Notes under the pieces: generated by a model
What the model saw: only the letters and a program-made list of their open reading frames with translations
What the model was told of the DNA's origin: nothing
Database searches by the model: none
Position numbers and translations under genes: made by a program
Part shown: one piece after another, positions 22,104 to 34,800 of the stretch
Position numbering within the stretch: position 1 is the first letter of the stretch
How the letters are laid out: each line of letters starts with the position of its first letter
Assembly: GCA_021234155.1 (NCBI GenBank)
Contig: JAJEKV010000064.1
Location: 2,234,001-2,298,000 of the forward strand
Length of the DNA stretch: 64,000 nt
Direction of reading: 5' to 3'
From: Isoetes taiwanensis
Taxonomy: Eukaryota > Streptophyta > Lycopodiopsida > Isoetales > Isoetaceae

Positions 22104-22724
22104 ATGACCATCCAGAAATTGAACCATCAAAAGTTTGCAGTTTTCAGGCCTGGATTACAGGAGTTCTTAGAATGGTGTTTTTCAAAATTTGAGATTGCAT
22201 TGTGGTCCAGCATGGCTAAGAGTAACGTTGACTTGTTGATGAGAAAGTTGCTGCAGGAATATAAGGGTAGATTTCTTTTCATTTGGAATCAGGATGACTG
22301 CACCAACACAAAATTAAAAGTGGTTAATAAGCCAATTTTCCTTAAGGATCTGTCCATAGTGTACCAGAAATTTTGGAGATACCAGGTGACAAACACATTG
22401 TTGATAGATGACAGCAGATATAAGGGTTCTGCCAACCAGCCGAACACAATGATATGTCCAAATAGTTTTGCTCCCGACAGGTTGGATTCCAATTTCCTTT
22501 TGGAGCAACTCAAACCATGGCTGGAGGGACTTCTGGCTGCAGAAAGTGTGCCAGCTTATGTGAAGGAACATCAAATGTGGAACATGTGGGATTCTGAAGA
22601 GTCGCGCCAGCAAAAATCTCATGTGAACTACCAGGCAATAGTATTAGTACCAGAGGAAGGTTCAGGCACATGCTTGAAAAAAAAGACAAACACAACAATG
22701 ATCGCTCACCTGAACTCTTTCTGA
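22104..22724 (+). CDS. FCP1/NIF-like HAD phosphatase exon (partial)
   Basis: Residues about 13-30 (VFRPGLQEFLEWCFSKF) and EIALWSSM match the helix and motif II of FCP1-homology phosphatases. FIWNQDDCT and KPIFLKDLSIVYQKFW match the insert and the Lys of motif III, and TLLIDDSRYKGSANQPNT matches motif IV with its Asp-Asp. The N-terminal catalytic DxDxT segment is missing and no plausible exon for it is visible just upstream, where CACTA debris lies. The polypyrimidine-free sequence 'aagtttgcag' before position 22139 could be a splice acceptor, so the true exon may begin there. The frame is intact to 22724. The last part (after about residue 175) is low-information and may be intron read-through. 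This is likely a fragment of a host gene or a transposon-captured copy. Confidence 0.65.
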   Translation: MTIQKLNHQKFAVFRPGLQEFLEWCFSKFEIALWSSMAKSNVDLLMRKLLQEYKGRFLFIWNQDDCTNTKLKVVNKPIFLKDLSIVYQKFWRYQVTNTLLIDDSRYKGSANQPNTMICPNSFAPDRLDSNFLLEQLKPWLEGLLAAESVPAYVKEHQMWNMWDSEESRQQKSHVNYQAIVLVPEEGSGTCLKKKTNTTMIAHLNSF

Positions 22725-22729
22725 ACTCC

Positions 22730-25240
22730 AGCGTCCGGCATGGTCCATCAGTATTGATTACATAGCTTCCATCTGGATCATATTCTGCTATGATAAGACT
22801 GTAATGGGCTCAAACTAATTATTTGGAGTTGTGACGAAGATCTTGGCACTGCAAATATTTGCCTTGCTTGGAAGCTTGGCCCCTTTTGTCATAAAGGCCA
22901 TCTTCTGGCATATTCTGATTGTTAATATAATACATGGGTTTGCAGCCTCTGTTTTATTTCCGTATGTGTAGCAGTATGCCAGTATGTAAAGCAGCACAAC
23001 GAAATGAAACAACAGTATGGGCAACAACATTTATAAAAAGAGAGCATGATAAAGAAAGAAATCATTTAGAGAAAGAGAATACAAGCTTAATAGCAGGAGA
23101 AAACTTTGTATTGTAAGTATAAATCAACAAGGTACAACCTTCTTAACTAAGACGTAGATAGAGAACGCTTACCGGCATGCCATATAGCCAAAAACCTTCA
23201 CCAGTTTGTCATGTTACTCAATTCCAAGTCTTAAAAAAAGGACATATTTTTCAATCAATGCTTCGCAAATCAGTAGACATTGCGCCTTTGAAGTGATTTA
23301 TAATGAGCAATATTTTCAGTTGCAGTAGCATCACCAAAAACCGGACTCAAGTTTCACCCTTTGATCCTCTTGAACTTCTTCTTTGCCATCATGTTTCTTC
23401 TTCTGTTTCTTTTTCTCTACTCCTTCATGTGCAATTTTTTCTTGTGCCAAATCAGGACTACCACCATTATTGACTTCATCTTCAATGTGATTCCGCTCAT
23501 CTCCCTCCTCCCCTCCTCCATCATGCATGCCTCCATCATCACCTTCTTGACCAAACTTATCCAAATCCTAAACAGTCAACCTCATCTAACTCTAAATTAT
23601 TGACATCTGCACCATCTGCATCTCCCTCGAGCACAAATTGATTAACATCAGCAGCACACTCTGCCACTGGCACGTCATCCACTTGAATAGTTTCATGCAT
23701 TTCCATGTTCTTTTTCTCCTTATTTTTCTCCTGAAATGAGAAAAATATCATTAGCACTCTGTTAAAGAATGTAATCATGATTGCAATGAAATGTCAGCAC
23801 TATAATGGAGGGAAACATTCAGAGCATACCGTGCCACTATTGCTGCACAAAAAGCTTTTCATTTTTGAATAACCTAAAGCTCACATCCGTGTGTTTTGAC
23901 ATCAATAATACTATGTGGGACAAAAAGGAAGGTTTTCCTCCACTAATTATCATAACCTAAGAATTAAATATCGTTCAACACTGCAAAATTCTCAGGATCA
24001 ATGGATGTGTCAACAGCAATATCGCTATTTCTACGCAATGATGCAAGCTCCACACATTGTTTGGCTTCTAGAATATAGCAGGCGAAAGATGTGAACCATG
24101 GAGTGATGTTAATCTAGTAACTGTAGATTTATGCACTGTATAAATTATTTGTTTACCACTCTTATAAACTTGCGTGGTAAGTGTTGCAGTATAGAGGAGG
24201 CGGCTCTTGGTTTTGACAAAGTGCCTTGAAGACTAGCAACCGCAATTTGTGCATTACCTATACTCCACCAGTTAATGTTGATAGAAAGATGGAAATCTAT
24301 TTGTTTTTCTTTATAAAATCTATCTGTTAAAGTACATATCTGGTCTTGGGTGTAGCTCAATTAAAATCTTTATGCTAGAGTATATCTGATCCTGAGTCCT
24401 GCTCATATAAGCCAGCAAAATCTTCTAATGAATTACATCTGTTTCTGTGCAGTTGCATAGCATCAATTACCAAGGAGATGTTATATCTTACAAACACTCA
24501 CAGAAACAACAAAAAGCATAGCTCAAGGAACTCAATTAAAATTGTAAGCTACCTTCATTTGCCTTTTACGCTCCCGGTTCTTCCTTGCACCTTTTTTGCC
24601 AATGTGATCTAAAGCTTTAAACTACATGCAAGCCATGTGTTAAAAGAACCAAGTCCACCATCAGCAAAAGATCAACCTGCCATGCATTGCCACACACAAC
24701 ACCTCCTAACCTATGCAACTACTCTAAAATCTAGCTTTAGCGCCACTGAAACAATCAATGAACTTATATAACGCAGCCACTAGTACTATTCCATCACAAT
24801 GCCATACAAAAACCCCCTGCACATGCACTTATAACAGTACATGACATTACCACGATATTAATCTAATGTATGCATAGTAGCTAAATCTAAGATAGAACAA
24901 ATAAGACACTGCAAAATAACTGTACATTTCCAGGTACTCTCCCTTCCGCAATCAGATCTTTTCAATAGGCCTTATATGTTCCTTTCTCCAAGATTTTTTT
25001 AAAAGTATCTGCAGATGGATACTTTCTCCAATCTCGATACTATACACCAAGATTGAAAAATAGTTAGATAAGCGAAAGACTTATCAATGGTCCCTCATAA
25101 TTTCTTTTACCTTCATTCTTATTCCATCATATCTTCAGTGGTATATTCCCAATCTTGTTAAAAAATGCTTCAAAGATTCCCTATCTTCTTGCACGTGTGA
25201 GCAATCATTCCTAGGGTCATTGGGCTACAATCTTCTTTAA
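22730..25240. other. mostly non-coding; one acidic/Lys-rich frameshifted stretch at 23331-23778 (minus)
   Basis: Two overlapping minus-strand frames (23778-23557 and 23564-23331) look like one reading frame broken by a shift. The composition is first Asp/Val/Ala-rich, then Gly/Asp/Glu-rich, ending in a KKKQKKKH cluster. Such charged linkers occur in transposase and nuclear proteins, and no domain is identifiable. The remainder, AT-rich, shows nothing I can name. Confidence 0.3.
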
Positions 25241-25243
25241 GTA

Positions 25244-25275
25244 CTAGTAATGGTGCCCAGCGTTGCTGGGCATAA
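25244..25275 (-). mobile_element. Helitron-like 3' terminus (minus strand)
   Basis: On the minus strand a GC-rich hairpin, GCCCAGCAACGCTGGGC, is followed about 8 bases later by the end CTAG. That is the structure of a Helitron 3' end (short hairpin about 10 bases before CTRR, inserted between A and T). The element would extend rightwards from here. Its 5' end is not identified. Confidence 0.5.
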
Positions 25276-25378
25276 GTTGGGAATCTGTGTGGACGAAAAC
25301 CTATTCAGCTCAGATTCTTTTTCAAAATCTAATATAATAGAAACTAAGCCCAGCATTGTTGAGCTTTAAGAGGTTTTT

Positions 25379-26745
25379 GTGCACTTGACACCCTTCCTCT
25401 TCCCTTTGCCTTTTGCTCTATCCAGCATTTCCTCTTTTCCTCATTTCCTTATACACGTCTTCCTTTTTGACAGACTTTTTCCTTCATTTCCTTTTTTCTC
25501 TTTTCCATACATGTCTTCCTTTTTGACAGACTTTTTCCCTTCTCTTTTTATCCTTTCCATGTCCTTCCCATTTATCCCTTTCCTTTTCCTTCCCCTTTTC
25601 ACTTTCCCTTTTCCCATGTCCTTTTCCCCACCTTTTCATGTATCCCTTTTCTTCCTTTCCCCATCCTCTTCCGCTTTATCCCTTACCTTTTTCTGCTTCT
25701 CTTTTTCCATTTCCCTCTCCTCTTTTCCTCTTGCCCATTTTCCCTTCCCCCCCTTTCGCCTTCCTTTTCCTTTTCCTTTCCCTTCCCTTTTCATTCTTTC
25801 GCCACCCTTTCGCTTTTTCCCGTGTCCTTTTTCCCTTTTCTTTTCCCCTTATTTTTTGTTTTCTCTTTCCATATGCCTCTTTCCATTCTTTTTTCTCTAC
25901 CTTTTTTATGTGCCTCTTTTCCTCCTTTCTCCACCCTCTCCATGTCTTTTTGTTGCTTCCTTTTTCCCTTTCTTCACCCTTTTCGTCTTCCTTTTTTTCT
26001 CCTGCCCTTATCCCCTTCCCTTTTCTCAATTCCCACTTCCCTTTTTCTAATGCCTTTTTTCCAAGTTCTATTTCCTTCTTTCCCCTTAACCCGATTGGGT
26101 TCCGTGGACGTTAAAAATTTTTCCTTCCTTCCTTCCTTCCTCCCTTTTTCTTTTTCCTTTCACTTTCCCTTTTTTCCATCATTTTCTTATTCCCCCTTTT
26201 CCCTGCCTTTTTCCTCATTTTCCCAACCTTTCACTCTTTTCCTTTTCTTGGTGCCCCTTTGCCCTTCCCTTTCTCTCTCTCTTTACCTTTCCCATGCCAT
26301 TTTCCCTTCCCTTTTCTTCTTTCCTCATCCTTTCCCTTTTTCTTCTTTTTTCCATGCTCTTTTTTCCTTTCCTTTTCCCATGCTCGTTTAATTCCTTTTT
26401 TTATTCACCCTTTTCTCCACTTTTTTCCTTTTTCCTATGCCACTTCCCCTTCCTTTTTTTCCCTTTACCTCTTTCCCTTTTCCTCGTGCCCTTTTCTCAG
26501 GTTCCCTTCCCCCCTCCCTTTTAATTTTTTCTATCCCTTTTCCCATGCATTTTTCTCTTCTCTTATCCCCACCCTTTTCCCTTTCTCCTTTCTCCTTTCA
26601 TCTTATCTTATCTTATCTTATCTTATCTTATCTTATCTTATCTTATCTTTTCACTTTTCCCCGTGCCCCTTTGCCCCCTCACGTCTCTCTTTCCTCTCCC
26701 TTTTCCTCCCTTTTCTTTTATCCTTTCCCTATAAGAGATCAAAAC
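25379..26745 (+). repeat. 1.35-kb polypyrimidine strand
   Basis: The plus strand is almost entirely C and T with recurring CCCTTTTCC, TTCCTTTT and CATG-containing units. Purines occur mainly as scattered ATG/CATG and single G or A. The long Phe/Pro/Ser/Leu frames on this strand and Lys/Glu/Arg frames on the other are consequences of composition. Within it, 26117-26140 is a TTCC tract and 26601-26645 is (TCTTA)9. Confidence 0.95.
26601..26645 (+). repeat. (TCTTA)9 microsatellite
   Basis: Nine perfect pentanucleotide repeats inside the polypyrimidine strand, ending in a TCTTT variant. Confidence 0.95.
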
Positions 26746-26749
26746 ATGA

Positions 26750-27960
26750 CCAATCACGGTGATAGGAAGTTGTGCAAGAAAGTTTGACCTTTGGATGCAC
26801 CTAGATGATCTCAGCCATTCAAATTAGGGCTTGATCCAATCCAAGAATTACGATATAACATTATAATATAAGATTTCATGGGTAAAAGTCTTTGAATCAT
26901 TGGCCAAGCTTTTAAAAATGGCCGAATACAGCATATACAGGGTATATTCCTAGAAAAATACGAAACCGTATCGCGCGAATTATGCAAAAAATACAGCTGA
27001 AGAACCCTAGAACTGGAAATCCGGCTCGAATCATGCCTTCCCGCGCTCCATTCTCCCTGAGACCACCCTATTCTTGGATTCCGGAACTTAAGCAATAGAA
27101 TAAGCCTAAATCTACTACCTAAAATCACTGAAACCGAGATTCGAAACTATATACAGGGGAAACACAACCTCGACATTTTTCGAAGGCCCAGAAGTACTCA
27201 GATCCTACATTGATCATTGCTAAGCAAGATCTGAATGATCCTTGAAGTTCCTGAGCTCTCCTCAATTGGATTTACAAGATCTAGTTGACATTACTTTCAA
27301 AAATTATCTATTGACTTGTGATTTCGTGTGTTTTCCAGTTCTTTTGGCCCACTTGCCAGCTATTCTTAGGACTTGTGTAAGCCAAGGGAGTTGATATCAT
27401 CCAAAAATACCACGTTTAGCTCAAATTCAAAAACATTGCTCTTGGGTTTGAGCAGTTTTGACTGTATTTTGCCAAATCCAGCCACAAAAAATACCTTTAC
27501 ACATCCAAATGAGGATTTGATTACTTGCCTCTCTTCTTTATCACCACTGCAACCTATTTGCTTTGGAAATTCCCAAAAACATGATTGGCAACTCTTCATT
27601 TTTTGATCACTGTTTCCCACATTTGACCTCTATTGACCAAAATTTGACCACACTTCGAGCTCGAATATCTCACAAATTAAGTCTCTAACTTGGTCAGAGG
27701 CTGTACTATTGGTTACCTACAACTTTTTTGACCAAGTCTACAGTGCCTGACTCAAAAAATCAATCTACACCTCAACACCACATCTGTTTTGGCAAAGGTG
27801 TCAGTTTTTGGAAATGGGAAAGGTATAGAACTCCAAATTTTTGAACTTGTCTTTGAAATTTTGTATAGACTGATCACCTTAAGTGATCTGGAGGTTCTAA
27901 CCCCAATTTGAGTGAAAACTCAAATTGGTTCCTTGTGGTTGACCTTTAAGCCAGGTTTAG
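26750..27960. other. no gene recognised
   Basis: AT-rich DNA with no domain-bearing frame, terminal repeats or strong tandem structure that I can see. Confidence 0.5.
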
Positions 27961-27965
27961 GATCA

Positions 27966-28455
27966 ACAAAAAGTCACAATGCTTTTTGGTTTGTCATTTG
28001 ACTAGAGCAAAGGCAACTTGGTTGGCTTTTCCTTACTCCATCCTACATCTCGTGATTTAATCAAATGTAAGTTTGCATACTAATTAAGCCAGCATCTGTC
28101 TAGTCTGGAAGAGACGTAACTCATTTTGCCACATTATAATGCTCAAACTCATTCCAAATAATAAATGCCCTGCGATCAAATTGTTCAATATGAATTGAAT
28201 GCAATTGATTTAGATTTTATCGTCCATGGAGAGCAACCAATTCCAATTAAAATTCTTTCTGCACATAATTAATGAATTGGTCCTTAAAAAAACTATTCTA
28301 TTCTATTCTATTCTTAAGGTAGAGAGTTTGGTGGTGCACTTGACTTGATGAAGTCTGTGTCTCGTGGATAATAACATGGAAATATCCAGGTAGAGGATTT
28401 ATTCAGTAAAAAGGAACTCTCAAAAGACTCTCAGAGACTATAAAACCTACACATG
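27966..28455 (+). repeat. stray duplicate of the PR-1 upstream region
   Basis: From 'aaaagtcacaatgc' to 'gactataaaacc' this is nearly identical to 60139-60580, 32 kb away in the same orientation. Differences are few substitutions, an extra 'caacttgg' here and a TATTC microsatellite insertion at 28287-28310. It includes the tandem TTGACTTGA boxes and the TATAAAA box, but no PR-1 coding sequence follows. It marks an old PR-1 tandem copy whose gene is lost, or a promoter piece moved by a mobile element. Confidence 0.85.
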
Positions 28456-28499
28456 TGGGAAGGCTTTTCTGGTAGAAAAATGTCAGAAGCCAGACGAAT

Positions 28500-30180
28500 A
28501 TCAAAACAAAATATCTATATAGAGCAATAGCATGAATGAACTATGGTTGGCTTTTTTGTATTTACATTTGGAACATAATTGTCTAACAGAGTAGGCCTGC
28601 CATTTTGTGAAGCCTTCCAGTTTGCACTTTTGTGTCTTATGTTACTGCATGATCGATCCTTACAAGACAAACGAGGGGTCGCTTTGCTTCGTCACGAACA
28701 CCATTTGGAGCTGCAAATATTAGTACCAGCTCAAAAGCTTCTAAAATCAGGTCTGTGCTTGCAGCATGGCAGCATGTTGGCTTGGATTGGAAATGCAGTC
28801 TAAGCATCAAACCCAGTCCCTTTTCTCACAGATTTGCACTTTTCTGTGTTTTGGCTACTAATCAACTCTTATGGGGGTAAATACAGTGTTGATGTTCTAT
28901 TTTAGAATTGTAATTGCAAAATCAATAGTTTGCCCAAGTGAGTTACATAATTGGAAAAGCATTGTATTGCAAACCAGTAGTTACATATTTTACATTAGAA
29001 TTATATTTCAAATCATTAGTTTCTCCAAGTAAAGTATATATTTGTAAGAGATCAATATACTTTTCTTTTATGATATGCATGAGCAATAACAGTAGATCAT
29101 TTTTTTTTTTTAACAGCTATGGCATCACAAACCATGCCTTGACCTTCTTTTGAACTTTATTAAACTTATTTGATGAACACAGATCTGCATGGCGACCAAC
29201 TTTAGATCATGTGTAATATTCATTTGTTAAAAATCAAACATTGTTATTGGTTTAGAATTGGCAGCATGGATGTTGTTTGACTCAGTAAGCTTGGCATTTT
29301 ATGGTGTTTTATAACATTCTTGATAAAATAACTCCCTTTCAAATTAATCCCTTGCCTGGGCATGGCGGCATGCATTAACGTCGCGGCATACATTAACGTC
29401 GGTTGGTCAGCTTTTCCAGCAATTTGACCTAGCAATTTGACTAAAACACTTTTTACACACGAGTTTACCGTGAGTGAAAGTTTCTCCTCTTTTAGAAGTT
29501 TTTTTTTAGCAAAAACCATTATTGACAACATTTTTAGATGATGATGAACATGGAGAAGGCCAAAGGGCCTTTCAATTGCATCAAGAAATGCAATTACTTG
29601 AGAGTGCTGACTAATGAGTATGTCTAATCAAGGAATGCAATTACCTGGAGTGTTGACTAATGAGTATATTTATGTTGCTGATAGCTAGGTGGAAAATGTT
29701 TGCTGAATAAGCTAAGTTGGGCCTCGGCCTTACGTGCCAAATATCTGGCCTCGGACGTACAACCTCGGTCACGCATTTTTTCGTTATCGGCCTCGGCCAG
29801 ACCGATAACCTTACCTAGTCTTGAAGACCCTCTATTTAATGTCAGAAGATGATAAGGAACACATATAAGTTTTCTAGAAAAATAGTTTGAAAGATTACGA
29901 TAGGATTAAAGAAAAAAACCAAACTCTTGTAATCAAATGCTTAAATTTGCTTAATCTCAAAGACCCAAGTACTGCTATATCGAGTATTCATAAACATAAA
30001 GCAATGCGATTGGCTAGTAATCTAATTCATACAGAACGGTTAAAAATTAACACCACGTCATCATAACTCAGTCATTCATTTGATCATTGTACTCACCTAT
30101 TTTCCTCATGAGCAATCTGATATGTGACTTGGTGCGTATGCTGACATTGCACCTTCAAATCAAAGGCAATACTTGACATC
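28500..30180. other. no gene; two short tandem duplications
   Basis: At 29363-29400 an 18-bp unit (gcggcat(g/a)cattaacgtc) is repeated twice. At 29582-29672 an imperfect unit of about 45 bp (aatgcaatta.ctggag..tgactaatgagtat) is repeated. A 95-codon minus frame at 29531-29244 has no recognisable family and probably is not a gene. Confidence 0.5.
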
Positions 30181-30535
30181 TCATACACATGCCTTAGAGG
30201 TGGATTGAAGAGCGCTGCTCAAACTAGAGTTGCTAAAGATTCTGTCATCCATTGAGAAAAGCAATGTTCTCGAATGCATTTTCAGGATGTCCTCAGCTAT
30301 ATCCAAGAATCCTGCACGACCTAAAAGGTCGACCATGCATGTATACTGGTACATCTGTGATAAAATGCCATGTTCTGAACTAATCATATTGAAAAAATGA
30401 CAACCTTAATGAAGCTTGCATGACTGCAAGCAGAAATTATTGAACATGCTATAAGGTCAGGTTTGGCTCCATTCCTTCTTTTTGCATTAGGCTGAACAAT
30501 CTGAGGGTCTCATTCCTTTTTTGAACTATCACAAG
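30181..30535 (-). pseudogene. pentatricopeptide repeat (PPR) protein pseudogene
   Basis: The minus strand reads ETLRLFSLMQKEGMEPN near 30530-30465, then, after a small frame change, an ACSH-like helix, then FFNMISSEHGI, YTCMVDLLGRAGFLD and IAEDILKMHS (30400-30260). This order (LFxxMxxxGxxPN, then HYxCMVDLLGRAGxLxEAE) is the standard signature of land-plant PLS-class PPR proteins, which bind organellar RNA. About two repeats plus the beginning of the next are left. The upstream part is missing and a weakly matching relic of the same gene family occurs at 37.06-37.15 kb. Confidence 0.8.
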
Positions 30536-30930
30536 AGCATGATTAACACTTTCACGTTTAAAACCGAAAAGCATGCTACCATTGAGGAGTTAGCTATGTT
30601 ATGTAATGCAGTGGACAATCTCCGCCTACAATTTTAAGGTTTGTCCATTGTCTAGCACTAGATGAGGATGTCGAGATTGCAAGATTTGTCATTGTATTAT
30701 GCTGGATGCAGATGTTTTATGACATGCTTAGATGGTTGTTATTTTGTTTTTGTTTTTATTTTTTATTTTTCAGGTGCTAAATTGCATGTTTTCTGCAAGA
30801 ATAGAGGTAACGAATTTGTCAAGTTCGTTTGATTGCATGAGAGCATGCCCAAACAAGAGCTGGCTCTTTTTGCTTTACAATTAGCACCAAGACTGCAATA
30901 CAACTCAAATAATGTCTTACTCTCTGAAGG

Positions 30931-31870
30931 CGGCAGAATTTTGATCGGTCATATCTCTCACATCCGGTGTCAGATTTTCATGTGCTTGGGCTTGTTGGAA
31001 AGCTGGTTCAGAGATCTTTCCAAGGTGTATGGTACCTGCATGCTTGGCTTTGTTTCTGTGCTCAAATTGGCACTTTTCCGGGCTGTGTGCTAGGGTTTAT
31101 GTGGCAACCGGTAGACACTTGACGGTTGTATCTCTCACATCCGGTGTCAGATTTTTATGTGCTTGGGCTTGTTGGAAAGCTGGTTCAGAGAGCTTTCCAA
31201 CGGTGTATGATACCTGCATGTTTGTCTTTGTTTCAGTGCTCAAATCTGCTGTTTTCCGGGCTGTGTGCTAGGGTTTTTGTGGCAGCCCTTCTTCTTCCTT
31301 CTTTGAGAAGTATAGCCCTCGCCTGATGCCGTTGTTGGCCTTGGCCACGCGGTGTTGAAAGGTGTGTGTTGTACTCTTATTGAAGGTTACGAGAATGTTT
31401 TACTAATTCATACCCTAGTTCCTGATGGTGTTGTTGATGAAAGTCCGACACCAATATAGGGATTGGCGTATGTTTTAGTAAGTATTCGATTGGTCTCGTC
31501 TTGCGGCAGAATTTTGATCGGTCATATCTCTCGCATCCGGTGTCAGATTTTCATGTGCTTGGGCTTGTTGGAAAGCTGGTTCAGAGATCTTTCCAGCGGT
31601 GTATGGTACCTGCATGCTTGGCTTTGTTTCTGTGCTCAAATTGGCACTTTTCCAGGCTGTGTGCTAGGGTTTCTGTGGCAATCGGTAGACACTTAGACGG
31701 ACTGTATCTCTCACATCCGGTGTCAGATTTTTATGTGCTTGGGCTTGTTGGAAAGCTGGTTCAGAGATCTTTCCATCGGTGTATGATACCTGCATGCTTG
31801 TCTTTGTTTCAGTGCTCAAATCTGCACTTTTCCGGGCTGTGTGCTAGGGTTTTTGTGGCAGCCGGTACAC
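30931..31870 (+). repeat. tandem monomer array (A-B-A'-B') at the LINE 5' end
   Basis: Four related units of about 160-185 bp start near 30931, 31124, 31506 and 31705. Each contains 'tc.catccggtgtcagattt', 'ttgggcttgttggaaagctggttcagag' and ends 'gggctgtgtgctagggttt.tgtggca'. Units 1 and 3, and units 2 and 4, are the closest pairs, so a dimer of about 575 bp was duplicated. Between B and A' lies 'gcccttcttc...tcgtcttgc', a separate spacer. The array ends where LINE-like sequence starts, which resembles promoter monomers of some LINEs. Confidence 0.8.
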
Positions 31871-34800
31871 ACCAGATATCCAGGAGTCGTCGCCCAAGTC
31901 ATACCCCAAGTCATGCCGTGTGTGGACCCACACTTAGTTGGTGAGCTACCTCAGACCACACCAACCCATCCTGGGAAGGCCCAAACACACCAACCACCGG
32001 TTGACCCCACGCCTTGGCCGAGCCCTCAGGAAGACCATGAAGCGGGGCCACCAAGGAAGAGGCCCGAGGCAGGGGAGAGGCGTCTTCCATGAAGAGGGAG
32101 GCGAGCCAAGGCCCGGTCGACCCGGCAGGCGGGCCACATAGGCAATCCGCCCGGTCGAACCTTGGAGCGCATCGAGGCGAGGGTTGAGGCCAGCGATTGC
32201 CGCCTTGCGGGCCTCCCGACGAGAGGTGGAGAACATAACATCTCGGATGTTGCGCAGGCGATTGGTTAAAAAAAAGCGGCGAATCACGGAATTGGAGGAT
32301 GCAGACGGCAAAAGGCGGATGATAGCATCCACTTGCTACAATTTGACAAGCGGCAATACCGGCGGGGAGCTTGCGGATATGAGGGGCGTGTAGACACCGT
32401 GTTGGCGACTATGGTTGGGGCCGCAGGCCGAGAACGGGTAGAGCGAGGAGACACTCGTAACCCCGTCCTCGCATCCGGGCCGAGGTTGAGGAGGCTAAGG
32501 CCGCGGCCGAGGAGCACAGGCGCCCTCTGTCGAGGTTGCGAGGCCGCCATCGTGTGAGACAAGGATTCGTGGGGCGCTGGAAGCTAGCCGCGTAATGGCG
32601 CTCTTGGAGTAAGGATTTACGCGGACGGGGAGCTACAGGAGCTTGGTGGCCGTTGCCAACAAGGCAAGGGCCTCCATGCGGGGCACATGAGCAACTCCGC
32701 CATTGCATGCGAGGGAGATGGCAAGACATGACAGCGTCTGCAAGAGATGAGCTCGGACTCAGGAGAGCGAAACCCGCGGCAAAAGAACACACCAACCCAG
32801 CGAACCCACCAACCTACGGGGCGTCAGCACGGAACACATCTTTGCGGACACATCGGATCACGCGGGCGCCCACCACCCCGGCCGGCCCGACCTATGCCTC
32901 ACCCACCTCAACCAACACAGTGCGGCCCGCCGAACCGAGGAGCGAGGCGGGAGGCGCAATGTGGTAGTGCGAGGGCTGGAGGAGTGGAGAACATCTCACT
33001 TCAGAGCTCGGACACAAATCTTGGACGGATGATGTTCCCATTTTGTGACCATTGGAAAGGCGAGTCGTCATGGAATTCAGTATACGATGCGCCCCGGGTG
33101 GTCATCTTCACGATTGAGGCGTCGGGGGCGGCTCTGTGCGTTGCCCGGGACTTGACCCAGCCGCGACAAAGAGACCCGGCGTGGCTGGCCAAAGTCGGGG
33201 GCTGCCCCTTGAGACATGGAGGCGGCGCGGGGGCTGGTCCAGGGGAAGGATGCAATTGAGGCGACCAAGCGGGGATGCATGCACTCGGCCCCTCGAGTCC
33301 CCTACGAGGGGGCCCGGTGGCCTGAGGCATCCACATCTTCCGCTCCCCACAGGACCACCACTACCACCCGGACTGAAGTGGCGATGCATGCCACTAAATA
33401 GGGATCGTGCCTCGGCGTGGTATCACAGGAATTGCCGTGGCTTTCCATGGCGAAGGGGGCGATCTCAATTCCGTCGCCATGGACATGGACCTTATCTTCC
33501 TCATGGAAACATGGGAACATCTTTGGTCACATGCTACGATTTGCTAGGATACCGGCGCTACTCCGTCTTCAATGAGTGCCTTTGGGAAGCGAGGACGGAG
33601 GAATTGCGTGTTATTACCCGGCGACCTTGGCCCAATCGGTCTCCTTGTGTAAAGGCGGACGGGCTACTTGAATACACTGTAGTGCGAGTCGAAACGGCGA
33701 TGGCGACCCTCTCTTTGTGGCGGCTTGCTACTTCCCACATCTTTGAGAACAACTTTTACCACGCGCACTTGGATGTGGGCCGGGGGAGCCCTATGTCGAT
33801 CTATATGATGACATCTGGTGATCTGAACAATTGGGCAAGGTCATCTTGCTTGGAGATTTCAATGCGCGCCGTGAGGCGGAGCGGATCCCAAAATTAGCAC
33901 CTCTAGGCGAGGATGTGTTGCAAATGGACCCTTGAGAGATGGTTTGGCCAAAGGGCGTCGGATGACGGCCGGTGACCGCGGTATGGCCCGGCCATTTCTT
34001 TATTCTTCGGGCGATATCTTTGACACCGGTCATTTGCAATGGGGTGGCACGCGGTGGCCGATCCTCGGCCGCTTCACTTGTAGGCGGGGAGAACCCGGGC
34101 GGCACCCGGTGTGGTGGATTACGTGCTAGCGGGGCGAGCAATGCCTACACTTGATCACTCGCCCGATTAATGGGACGGTGGTAGGGGCGAGGAAGTAGAC
34201 TCCGACCATCGCCCCTGTTCTTGCAGATAGATTGGCAGCCAACAGAGCACCCATTGCCCCAACACCCCATGTACCACGGTTGCGTCACGGACTATGATCA
34301 TGCGGCGGTCTATGCGAGGATGCTTGAGCATGAGCTGCGGAGTCTTTGCAACTCCCCCACACTTCAACGGTGAGGCGGCCCGGTGAACCGGCTCCTTCGA
34401 GGGGTAGGGGCGGATGCTTTGGGAGAGACCGCTCTCGGCGATCCACGGGGGCTGCAACCACCTTCCCCGCAATCAGCGGTTCGATGGCCAATGTCGGGGC
34501 TGAAAGCGATGGCTCGCCAAGTCTTTGGACCCCACCATTCGCCCAAGAGCCATCCGTCCAATACCGCTCCTTCCTCAAGACCAAGAAAGCCCGGTACCTT
34601 GCGAACTCGGCCAATGAGATGTTTGGTCTTCTAGGCGCCACCCTAGGGCCTTACGGAGAAAGGTCTTGAGTAAGCACACACGACCCACGGGAAATATTAC
34701 CGGAACAATGGGTGAGATACTGCGGCCGGTTGTATGACCCAATGGGAAGCCGGACACCGGTACCTCCATGAGGCAAGGCCTAGCGGTCATTCTTGAAGGG

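Noticed and set aside
25379-26762. Long Phe/Pro/Ser/Leu-rich open frames (up to 223 codons)
   Set aside because: They exist in several frames at once because the strand lacks purines and hence stop codons. This is composition, not coding.
30931-31870. Regularly repeated units, CRISPR-like at first sight
   Set aside because: Units are long (about 160-185 bp), contiguous apart from one spacer and degenerate. The genome is eukaryotic and the array leads into a LINE.
33136-33897. 253-codon frame and similar long frames in the GC-rich LINE
   Set aside because: The recognisable endonuclease motifs (LMETWEH, GDFNAR) are in other frames. The long frame is open only because of high GC.
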